From Desulfurellaceae bacterium bin18 (GTDB lineage: Bacteria > Desulfobacterota > Binatia > Bin18): DNA of 64,000 nucleotides. Below are positions 32,595 to 40,655 of the stretch, one piece after another (position 1 is the stretch's first letter; every line of letters begins with the position of its first letter). Both the position numbers and the translations under genes were made by a program. The stretch is taken from the NCBI GenBank assembly GCA_002238415.1, contig MPMI01000021.1, positions 32,222 to 96,221 of the forward strand, in the 5' to 3' direction. The notes below the pieces were generated by a model. That model made no database searches. It saw nothing but the letters and a program-made list of their open reading frames with translations, and was not told the origin of the DNA.

Positions 32595-33674
32595 ATGAAA
32601 TTCGGCATGATGTACGAGATCCAGATTCCTGAGCCCCACACCCCGAATATTGTGCAAGACACCTATAAACAGGTCATCGCCCAGGTCATGCTGGCTGAGG
32701 AGATGGGATTCGAGTATTTCTGGACGGTCGAGCATCATTTTTTAACCGAGTTTTCCTATTGTCCCGCCCCAGAGGTCTTGTACGGTGCGATCTCGCAACG
32801 CACCAAGACAATCCGGATCGGTCATGCCGTTGCGCTGTTGCCGCCCCAGTACAATCATCCGATCCGTGTGGCGGAGCGCGCGGCGGTCCTCGACCTGTTG
32901 AGTGACGGCCGGGTCGAGCTCGGAACGGGACGCTCGACCACGCTGATTGAGATGGAAGGCTTCGGCATTGATCCGGAAGATACCAGGCCCATGTGGGAAG
33001 AAGCCATTTCGATCATCCCGCGGATGTGGCTCGAAGATCCCTTTTCGCACGAAGGGCAGTATTTCAAGATTCCACCCCGCTCGGTCATTCCCAAACCGGT
33101 CCAGAAACCCCATCCTCCCTTGTGGGTAGCCTGCGCTCAGCCCGCCAGTTTTACCGCTGCCGGTCAGAAAGGGATTGGCGCGTTGTGTTTTCATATCGGC
33201 CAGCCGGAGGAACTCGCCCGCCGGGTGCAACTCTACAGGGAAGGCATAGCCCAGGCCGAGCCCGTTGGCGCCTTTGTGAATGACCAGGTTGCCGCCCTCG
33301 GCATCGTCCACTGTGCCGAGAGCGATAAACAGGCCCGAGAAGTGGGGGGTCCGGCGGGCGAGTGGTTCCTGAATAAAACCCTCCAACTCTACCGGCCCTG
33401 GCAGGAACAGGGGACGAAAGTGCCCGATTCGTACAAGTTTGCAGTGGAATCAGTCCGTGGGGAGCGATCGGGCAAGTCGTTGGACGAGCTTATCGAAGGC
33501 GGGATGTTCTGTATGGGCGACCCGGATACCTGCATTCGGACGCTCAAGAGATATGAAGCAGCCGGGATTGATCAGGTGCTGTGCTTTATGCAGTTCGGCG
33601 GGATTCCTCACCAGAACATTATGGATTCGATCCGCCTGTTCGGGAAATATGTGGTCCCGTATTTTCAGTCATAA
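32595..33674 (+). CDS. LLM class flavin-dependent oxidoreductase
   Basis: A 359-residue bacterial-luciferase-like protein. Typical blocks are MKFGMMYEIQIPEPH, LAEEMGFEYFWTVEHHFL, HAVALLPPQYNHPIRVAERAA, DGRVELGTGRSTTLIEMEGF and PVQKPHPPLWVACAQPASF. It is closest to the larger LLM enzymes of uncultured soil and marine bacteria. AAGGGAGCTG precedes ATG 32595; the long in-frame extension upstream covers vapB and is ignored. Its end overlaps the convergent hypothetical gene by 6 bp. Confidence 0.88.
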   Translation: MKFGMMYEIQIPEPHTPNIVQDTYKQVIAQVMLAEEMGFEYFWTVEHHFLTEFSYCPAPEVLYGAISQRTKTIRIGHAVALLPPQYNHPIRVAERAAVLDLLSDGRVELGTGRSTTLIEMEGFGIDPEDTRPMWEEAISIIPRMWLEDPFSHEGQYFKIPPRSVIPKPVQKPHPPLWVACAQPASFTAAGQKGIGALCFHIGQPEELARRVQLYREGIAQAEPVGAFVNDQVAALGIVHCAESDKQAREVGGPAGEWFLNKTLQLYRPWQEQGTKVPDSYKFAVESVRGERSGKSLDELIEGGMFCMGDPDTCIRTLKRYEAAGIDQVLCFMQFGGIPHQNIMDSIRLFGKYVVPYFQS

Positions 33675-34028
33675 CGTAGCAATCTGATAGTCGTCCTCGT
33701 AAATGACTTGGCCCGGCACCTCTTGGTGACATGCAATGTCTATCTGCCAGCCATATGTCTCGACGATTGCCTTTATCCGCTCGATTTTTACAAGCATCCC
33801 TGCGCTTGTTGCTTGTTTGAACCAGGTGATCGCTTTCGGGAGAGGGTCTTCTGTGTAGAAGGGTGGATTGGGGAGATGTTCTTCAAACCAATCGACAATG
33901 TGTTGGATCTCTTCCCTTTCCTGCGGGCTGATGAGCCCTTTTTCTTTCATATGCGAGACAACGGCAAAAATGCCGCAAGGCTTGTCCGTCCTCACGCTGT
34001 TGTAGGTCCCCTGATACCGGACGTACAT
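33669..34028 (-). CDS. conserved hypothetical protein
   Basis: A 119-residue protein with no signal peptide or TM segment. The pattern YVRYQGTYNSVRTDKPCGIF, a charged helix (MKEKGLISPQEREEIQHIVD), FEEHLPNPPFY, ITWFKQATS and YEDDYQIATL looks like a compact conserved domain, but I cannot name it. GGAG lies before ATG 34028. It is not part of an obvious operon. Confidence 0.6.
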   Translation of the reverse strand: MYVRYQGTYNSVRTDKPCGIFAVVSHMKEKGLISPQEREEIQHIVDWFEEHLPNPPFYTEDPLPKAITWFKQATSAGMLVKIERIKAIVETYGWQIDIACHQEVPGQVIYEDDYQIATL

Positions 34029-34081
34029 GCTTACTGCTCCACGGACGTTGATCTTGTGAATCTCGTTTAACGCCTGCCTTT

Positions 34082-35062
34082 TTACAGGACCTCCGGGTTC
34101 ACCGGCGTGGGCGGGCGCTGACCACTGAGAAAGGCGGCGATGTTTTCGGCCGCCAGGGTGGCCATGCGCGTCCGGGTGGCAATACTGGCGCTGCCGACGT
34201 GGGGGACAACCAGACAGTTGTCGAGCGTCAGCAACGGGTCGTCCGCGGGCAGCGGCTCCGGGTCGGTCACATCAAGCGCAGCCCCGGCAATAGCCTTGTC
34301 CCGCAAGGCTGCATACAGGGCGTGCGGGTCAACAATCGGCCCGCGTGCGGCGTTCACTAAAAAAGCGGTTGGCTTCATCTTCTTGAGCTGAGGCGTCGAG
34401 ATGAGCTGGCGCGTTTCCGGACTGAGCGGAACCAGCACGACTACAAAGTCCGACTCGCCCAGCAGAGTATCCATATCGACCCAGGTACACCCGAGTTGCT
34501 CCTCAGCGTCCTTGTTCCGAGCGCGATTATGGTAGAGCACGCGCATATCGAAGCCCCGCGCCCGCCTGGCAACGGCGGCTCCGATGCGACCCAGACCGAT
34601 AATACCCAGCGTGGCATGGTGCACGTCCGTCCCAAGAAAGACAAACGGACTCCACACCGGCCACTGGCCGGCGCGCACGCGGCGTTCGCCTTCGCCGATG
34701 CGGCGGGCAATACCCAGCATGAGCGTGAAGGTCAGGTCGGCCGTGGTTTCGGTCAAAACGCCCGGCGTGTTGGTCAGTACGACGCCGCGGCGGGTCAGCG
34801 CCGGGACATCCACATTGTCATACCCGACGGCCATATTGGCGACGATCCTGAGCTGTGGCGCATGGTCGAGCAGGTCGTCGTCAATGCGTTCCGTGACCAT
34901 GCTCAGCAGGGCGCCGGTATCGCGCAGCTCGTGCAGCAAGGTCTCGCGCGAAACGGCCTGGTCGGACGCCCAGACAGACAGGGTACCGCAGGTCCGTAGG
35001 GGGGTCAGCGCTTCTTCAGGAAGCTGACGGGTGACATAAATTTTCGGTAGCTGCCGGGCCAT
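34082..35062 (-). CDS. D-2-hydroxyacid dehydrogenase (glyoxylate/hydroxypyruvate reductase-like)
   Basis: A 326-residue NAD(P)-dependent enzyme. It shows ANMAVGYDNVDVPAL, the cofactor motif GIIGLGRIG, catalytic Arg in VNAARGPIVD, Glu in DVTDPEPLP and His in VPHVGSAS. This matches GyaR/GhrB-type glyoxylate reductases. ATG 35062 is preceded by GAGGAGAG; the nine upstream codons in frame are discounted. It may be monocistronic. Confidence 0.9.
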   Translation of the reverse strand: MARQLPKIYVTRQLPEEALTPLRTCGTLSVWASDQAVSRETLLHELRDTGALLSMVTERIDDDLLDHAPQLRIVANMAVGYDNVDVPALTRRGVVLTNTPGVLTETTADLTFTLMLGIARRIGEGERRVRAGQWPVWSPFVFLGTDVHHATLGIIGLGRIGAAVARRARGFDMRVLYHNRARNKDAEEQLGCTWVDMDTLLGESDFVVVLVPLSPETRQLISTPQLKKMKPTAFLVNAARGPIVDPHALYAALRDKAIAGAALDVTDPEPLPADDPLLTLDNCLVVPHVGSASIATRTRMATLAAENIAAFLSGQRPPTPVNPEVL

Positions 35063-35174
35063 GGATATGCTCTCCTCTAGCGGAAGCACACAGAGGGTGG
35101 CATAGGACCGCTTGAAATACTAGAGTAAGGATGAAGCCCTGAATCGCCAGGAAAAAGAGCTGAGGAGTCAAGCA

Positions 35175-35564
35175 ATGGACCAACCCTCCGAGAAAAGCAT
35201 TAAGCGCATGCGCATCTACGTTGAAAAATACATGCAGAAAACCGGAACCTCAGGCCACCCGGAGTCCGAAGTGACCGAATCGGTGATTCTGGGGCTGGCC
35301 AATAATATCGACGAGGTCGGCCGGCCGCTCTGCCCGTGTAATTTTTATCCCGATAAAAAAGTCGAAGTCGAGCGCAGCCGCGAGTGGGTCTGCGCCTGTG
35401 ACGAAATGAAGAAGTGGAAATACTGCCACTGCCTGCTGTTCGTGACACCCGAGGGCACGCCGATTACCGAGCATCTACCCGAAGACCACGAGGGCCGTCA
35501 AATCTACGGTCTCGTCAAAGACCCGACGCCGGGCAAGGGCCGCGAGCTGGCCGATAAAGACTAG
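35175..35564 (+). CDS. ferredoxin-thioredoxin reductase catalytic subunit-like protein
   Basis: A 129-residue iron-sulfur protein. Cysteines match the FTR catalytic chain: CPC (LCPCNFY), then CAC 17 residues later, then CHC 8 residues after that (CACDEMKKWKYCHC). The usual middle motif is CPC; here Pro is Ala. In FTR these Cys hold a 4Fe-4S cluster and the redox-active disulfide that reduces thioredoxin. No variable subunit, ferredoxin or thioredoxin gene is adjacent. Convergent with TonB-dependent receptor 1. Confidence 0.88.
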   Translation: MDQPSEKSIKRMRIYVEKYMQKTGTSGHPESEVTESVILGLANNIDEVGRPLCPCNFYPDKKVEVERSREWVCACDEMKKWKYCHCLLFVTPEGTPITEHLPEDHEGRQIYGLVKDPTPGKGRELADKD

Positions 35565-35588
35565 CCGAAAACGGCCGGGCCGCGGCAA

Positions 35589-38039
35589 TCAGCTATCGGT
35601 GAAGTGATAGGTCAACTCCAGACCGAACACCCGCCCCCGCATCAACGGCGAGAGGGTGCCGGTGGGCAGTTGGATGTCCGTCCCGAACCGTGCGTAGTCC
35701 AGCAGGTTTTTGCCGTACAGGCCAACCACCCACTGGCTGTTGTCGATGTGGATATCCACCCCGGCCTGTAACATCTTTTGCTGCCGGTTGAATCCGGTAT
35801 TGTCGTCGTTGGTATACTCTTTGTCGCGGTAGGCGTAGGTGACACGCGAGGCGAGCCGAGCGCGGGTACCGACGCGGAGATTGTGGAGCAGGCCCAGGCT
35901 ATAGGTCCAGTGCGCGGCCCGCGGCGGTTCGAGGCCCTCGTCCTTGTCGTCCAGCTTGCCGTCTCGGTTGAGGTCGAACTTGACCTTGGTGTAGTCCGGC
36001 TCGACGTAGCCGAGCGAGCCGAGTAAGACCAGGCCGGGGGAGAGGACAACCATCCCCTCCATTTCCAAGCCCCAGAATTCGGCGTCGGCCGTATTCCGAA
36101 TCACCTGCACGAGGTTCTGCACCGTCTGGATGGTCGGCCTTCTATCCACAAAGATGATGACAGGGCGGCCCGTGACCGGATCCGGGGCAGGAAGGTCCTC
36201 GCCGAAAGCCAGTTCACGTTGCAGATCGTTGACGAAGTTGTAGAAAAACGACACGTTCAGGCGGGCACGGTCGCCAAAGGTCTTCTTGACGCCGATCTCG
36301 AAATTGTCGATCTGCTCTTCGTCAAACGCCTCGGTACCAAGATCGCGAGCGACCTCCAGGCCGAGCGCCTCCAGCCCGGCAATCTCCGCGTCCGACAGGC
36401 CCTGGGTCAGATCGAAAAACGAGTCGCGTAGATTATAGCCGCCGGACCGGAAGCCGCGCGTCCAGTGGGCGTAGATCAGCGTCTCCTCGTCGAGCCGATA
36501 GGTCAGCCCGATCTTGGGCGACAGACTGTTCCAGCTTGCCCCGTCTCTGAAATGGATGGGACAGTCGGGGCCGTCCACCGTGTGACACTGGATATCCCTG
36601 GTTCGGAGGATATTTGTAATCTGTGCGGCTTTCTCTTCATGCGTGTAGCGCAGCCCCAGGGTCAGCATCAGCCGGTCGGTCAGGTCGTAGTCCCCGGCGG
36701 CGAACAGCCCGAACGTCTCGACGTTATAGATACCGCCGCCGTTGAATTCCAAGATGTCGCCACTGGCGTCACCGAACAACCGCTGTTCGTGATAGTAGAG
36801 ATCGTTCTGAAAATAGTAGAAGCCGGTCGTCAAAAACAGCCGGTCGAAGAATAGCCCGCTGTAGCGCAACTCGTTGCTGAACTGCTCCGCGGCTTGTGCG
36901 CCGCCTCCGTGAAAAAAGGTCAGCGGCGTCGCGTCGGTATCGCTCAGACCATCTCCCATCCCCTCACGCCAGCCGAAGATATTGGTAATGGTGCCGTTAC
37001 CGAATGGGATGTCCCAATCCGCCCGGGCGTTGAAGAAATTGATATAGGTCTTCAGGAAACCCTCTTCGTTGACGGCGAAGTCGTGGCTGTCGCGCTTGAA
37101 ATTGAACTGGGGATGGGACAGGCCGGCCCCGTTGGTGTGCGTCTGAGCCGCAGGCCCGTCTTCGTCGAGGTCCTGATATTCGTAGCGGAGCGTAAAGCGC
37201 AGCGTGTCCCAGGGCTGCCAGGTGACGACCGGCCGCAGCATCAGCGTATCCCGTGCGCCGAAGGCCTTCCCGTTGTGCTTATTCTCAAACCAGCCCTGAT
37301 CCTGATTGGAATAGATCGTGAAGCGGGCACGCAGGGTGTCGGTCAGCGGGGCGTTGAGCGTACCCGAGACGTACATATTGGGCGCTTTGCCACCGCCTTC
37401 GACCGCGCTGCGGACCGTGGCCTCGTAGCGATCAGTGGGGGTTTTAGTGTTGACCAAGACGGCTCCGCCCACCACGTTGCGGCCGAACAGGACGCCTTGC
37501 GGGCCACGCAGGACCTCGATGCTGTCCAGATCGAAGGCGTCGTACAGCACCCCCGCGTTCGTTCCCAGATAGATGCCGTCAACAAAGACGCCAACCGTCG
37601 GATCGACGGACGGAATCGAGCTGTTGATACCCAGGCCACGAATGGAGAAGTTTGCAAAGCCGCGCGCCAAGCCGACGTCGTCGAGGGCCACATTGGGCAT
37701 GGTAATCGTCAGATCGCCTATGTCGCGCAGCTTGAGAGCATCAATCTGTTCGGCGTCGAAAGCCGTAATTGATACCGGTACGTCCTGGATCTGTGCCTCC
37801 CGCTTGAGGGCGGTGACAACCATCCCTTCCAGAAGCGTAACCTCTGTCACCAAGGCAAATTCTTCCGGAGCGGCCTTGCCAGTGTCTGGCTGCGCATCCT
37901 GGGCCATGGCCGGGAAGGTCAGGACACTCAGCACCAGCACCATCGTCAGTGTCCGGACAGACAGCCGGCCTGCCGTTCGAAACCTGAAGATGTGAGTGAT
38001 GCAGCGCATGAACCCTTCGATCTCGGGCGTCGTAATCAT
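35589..38039 (-). CDS. TonB-dependent receptor 1 (outer membrane)
   Basis: About 816 residues. Signal peptide ends at FPAMAQDAQ. The plug domain has VVTALKREAQIQDVPVSITA, NFSIRGLGINSSIPS and VLRGPQGVLFGRNVVGGAV; the 22-strand barrel ends in LELTYHFTDS. It belongs to the iron-complex/xenobiotic TBDR class common in sphingomonad-like degraders; ligand unknown. ATG 38039 is one of two plausible starts (also 38009). It lies 95 bp downstream of receptor 2, so the two may share a transcript. One of four tandem paralogues. Confidence 0.92.
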   Translation of the reverse strand: MITTPEIEGFMRCITHIFRFRTAGRLSVRTLTMVLVLSVLTFPAMAQDAQPDTGKAAPEEFALVTEVTLLEGMVVTALKREAQIQDVPVSITAFDAEQIDALKLRDIGDLTITMPNVALDDVGLARGFANFSIRGLGINSSIPSVDPTVGVFVDGIYLGTNAGVLYDAFDLDSIEVLRGPQGVLFGRNVVGGAVLVNTKTPTDRYEATVRSAVEGGGKAPNMYVSGTLNAPLTDTLRARFTIYSNQDQGWFENKHNGKAFGARDTLMLRPVVTWQPWDTLRFTLRYEYQDLDEDGPAAQTHTNGAGLSHPQFNFKRDSHDFAVNEEGFLKTYINFFNARADWDIPFGNGTITNIFGWREGMGDGLSDTDATPLTFFHGGGAQAAEQFSNELRYSGLFFDRLFLTTGFYYFQNDLYYHEQRLFGDASGDILEFNGGGIYNVETFGLFAAGDYDLTDRLMLTLGLRYTHEEKAAQITNILRTRDIQCHTVDGPDCPIHFRDGASWNSLSPKIGLTYRLDEETLIYAHWTRGFRSGGYNLRDSFFDLTQGLSDAEIAGLEALGLEVARDLGTEAFDEEQIDNFEIGVKKTFGDRARLNVSFFYNFVNDLQRELAFGEDLPAPDPVTGRPVIIFVDRRPTIQTVQNLVQVIRNTADAEFWGLEMEGMVVLSPGLVLLGSLGYVEPDYTKVKFDLNRDGKLDDKDEGLEPPRAAHWTYSLGLLHNLRVGTRARLASRVTYAYRDKEYTNDDNTGFNRQQKMLQAGVDIHIDNSQWVVGLYGKNLLDYARFGTDIQLPTGTLSPLMRGRVFGLELTYHFTDS

Positions 38040-38134
38040 TGTCAGGAAAACTTCTTCCTGGGTATCAAGCGCCGCGACTCTCGGACAGGTCGTTCCACGT
38101 TCGGAGCGGTTCGTCCCGAATGCTGTCACGCCTC

Positions 38135-40480
38135 TCAGACACCAGTAAAATTATACGTCAGCTCCAGGCCGAAGATACGACCTTTTGCCAAAGGAGAAAA
38201 GGTGCCGCCACCGAGTGCCGTCGGTAACTGCGTATCACCGCCGAACAGGCTGTAGCCCAGCAGGTTCTTGCCATACAGGCCGACCACCCACTGACTGTCG
38301 TTGAAGTGAATGTCCACCCCGGCCTGCAACCTTTTCTGTTGCCGGTTGAAGCCGAGGTTGTCATCGCTTGAGTATGATTTGTCCCGGTAGGCATAGATGA
38401 TCCGCGAGGCCAGCCGCATGCGGGAGCTGAGCCGCAGGTCATTCAGCAGGCCCAGGCTATAGGTCCACTTTGCGGCCCGAGGCGGCTCCAGATCTTCATC
38501 CTTGCCGTCCACCCGGCCGTCGTTGTTGAGGTCAAACTTGACCGTGGTGTAGTCCGACTCCACGAAACCGGCCGAACCGAACAGGCTCAGGCCGGGGGCG
38601 AGGACCAGGCTGCCCTCCACTTCAAAGCCGTACATGTCCGCGTCGGCCGTATTGCGAATCACCTGCACGATATTACCCTGCGTCACGGGTCTTCCGTCGG
38701 CGTCGATGACCAGTTCCCCGGTTGCCGGATTGAGCACCGGCAACTCTTCAGGGAAAACCAGCTCGCGTTGCATATCGTCGATCAGATTATAGAAAAACGC
38801 GGCGTTGATCCGGGCACGGGTCCCAAAGGTTTTCTTGAAGCCGATCTCGAAGTTGTCGATCTGCTCTTCGTCAAAGGGACCGGGGCCGAGATCACGGGGA
38901 TCGCCCGGCAGGCCGAAAAACGTGTCGCGCAGATTATAGCCGCCGGAGCGAAAGCCGCGGGTCCAGTGGGCATAGAGCAAGGTATCGTCATCGTGCCGAT
39001 AGCTCAGCCCGACCTTGGGCGACAGATTGGTCCAGGTTTCTTTGTCCCGGAAGTGGCTGGGACAGTCCGGGCCGGTAATGATGTTGCACGGCGTTGCGCC
39101 GTTTCGGGTCAGATTGGTGATTTCAGCCTCCTTTTCCTCGTGGGTATAGCGCAGCCCCGCAGTCAGCGTGAGCCAGTCGGTCAGGTCGTAGTCCCCACTC
39201 ATGAACAGCCCGAAGGTTTCGACATCCAGGGTGCCCCCCCCACTTTGCCGGATTTGTCCGAAGGCCAGGGACCGATACTCGTGGTAGCCAATGTCATTAT
39301 TGAAATAGTAGAATCCGGTCGTCAGGAACAACCGGTTGAAAAACAAGCCGGCATAGCGCAATTCGTTGCTGAACTGTTCCGATAGTTGCAAGGCTCCTCC
39401 GGTAAACAGCGGCAGGGGTGTCGCGTCGATATCACTTTGCGCGGTCCCCTGCCCATCCCGCCAACCGAAGATGTTGGTGACCGTGCCGTTGCCCAAGGGG
39501 ACATCCCAGTCCAAACGGGTGTTGAAAAAGTGGATTTCAGAGGTGAGGAAGCCCTCGTCGTCGATGGCGAAGTCATGGCTGTCGCGGTCGTAGTTGGCAA
39601 AGGGATTGGACCGACCGGAACCGTCGGTATGGTTCTGGGCCGCGGGTCCGTCGCCGTCGAGGTCCTGATATTCATAGCGGAGCGTCAGACTCAGGGTGTC
39701 CGTAGGCTCCCAGGAGATGACCGGCCGCAGCATCAGCGTGTCCTGCACGCCGAACGCCTTGCCGGTATGCTCATTCTCGAACCAGCCCTGATCCTGATTG
39801 GAATACACGGTGAAGCGTGCCCCCAGAGTCTCGGTCAGCGGGGCGTTCAGCGTGCCCGCGACGTAGACGTTGGGCGCTTTGCCGCCGCCTTCCACCGCGC
39901 TGCGCACCGTGGCTTCGTAGCGGTCAGTCGGAGTTCTGGTGTTGAGCAGGACCGCGCCGCCGACGACATTGCGACCGAACAGCACGCCCTGCGGCCCGCG
40001 CAGGACCTCGACAGCCTCCAGGTCGAAGGTGTCGTACAGCATCGACGCATTCGAGCCCATATACACGCCGTCGATAAACACGCCAACCGTCGGGTCGATA
40101 CCCGGAATCGAACTGTTGATACCCAGACCACGAATGGAGAAGTTCGCAATGCCGCGTGCCGTGCCAACATCGTCCAGGGACACGTTCGGCATGCGTATTG
40201 ACAGACTGGTCAGGTCGCGCACCTTGAGAGCGTCAAGCTGTTCGGCGTCAAAGGCGGTAACCGCTACCGGTACGTCCTGGAGCAGTTGTTCCCGCTTTTG
40301 AGCGGTGACAACAATATCTTCCAGGAGTGTGGCGCTCTCGGCAGCCGCTTCTTCCGGCGCGGCCTCCTGGGCCGTGGCCGGGAGCGGGAAGAACCCGACA
40401 CCCAGCACCGCAACGACGCTCAGAATAAGGGTGGTGAACAGGCTGGCCGGTTGGAATACGAATGTTTTGATGGGGCTCAT
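38135..40480 (-). CDS. TonB-dependent receptor 2 (outer membrane)
   Basis: 781 residues. GGAGG sits just before ATG 40480. Signal peptide to FPLPATAQE, plug with VTAQKREQLLQDVPVAVTA and RGLGINSSIPGIDPTVGVF, barrel ending LELTYNFTGV. It is highly similar to receptor 1 along its length, including the NQDQGWFENEHTGKAFG extracellular region. Energy comes from TonB-ExbBD encoded elsewhere. The leader region differs from that of receptors 3 and 4. Confidence 0.93.
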   Translation of the reverse strand: MSPIKTFVFQPASLFTTLILSVVAVLGVGFFPLPATAQEAAPEEAAAESATLLEDIVVTAQKREQLLQDVPVAVTAFDAEQLDALKVRDLTSLSIRMPNVSLDDVGTARGIANFSIRGLGINSSIPGIDPTVGVFIDGVYMGSNASMLYDTFDLEAVEVLRGPQGVLFGRNVVGGAVLLNTRTPTDRYEATVRSAVEGGGKAPNVYVAGTLNAPLTETLGARFTVYSNQDQGWFENEHTGKAFGVQDTLMLRPVISWEPTDTLSLTLRYEYQDLDGDGPAAQNHTDGSGRSNPFANYDRDSHDFAIDDEGFLTSEIHFFNTRLDWDVPLGNGTVTNIFGWRDGQGTAQSDIDATPLPLFTGGALQLSEQFSNELRYAGLFFNRLFLTTGFYYFNNDIGYHEYRSLAFGQIRQSGGGTLDVETFGLFMSGDYDLTDWLTLTAGLRYTHEEKEAEITNLTRNGATPCNIITGPDCPSHFRDKETWTNLSPKVGLSYRHDDDTLLYAHWTRGFRSGGYNLRDTFFGLPGDPRDLGPGPFDEEQIDNFEIGFKKTFGTRARINAAFFYNLIDDMQRELVFPEELPVLNPATGELVIDADGRPVTQGNIVQVIRNTADADMYGFEVEGSLVLAPGLSLFGSAGFVESDYTTVKFDLNNDGRVDGKDEDLEPPRAAKWTYSLGLLNDLRLSSRMRLASRIIYAYRDKSYSSDDNLGFNRQQKRLQAGVDIHFNDSQWVVGLYGKNLLGYSLFGGDTQLPTALGGGTFSPLAKGRIFGLELTYNFTGV

Positions 40481-40655
40481 AAATCCTCCGATTTCATACG
40501 GGTAAGCGATTACCCAAGGTTTTCCCGGCCTTCGGGTACTGGTATATTTAGGGGGCTTTTACCCCAACATCAATAGTATCTATTACAGCTCAAACTGTAC
40601 CAGCACCGGCCTTCGGCCCCTCTACCGTGCCGGTTCCGGGCTGTAAACGTCGTTC

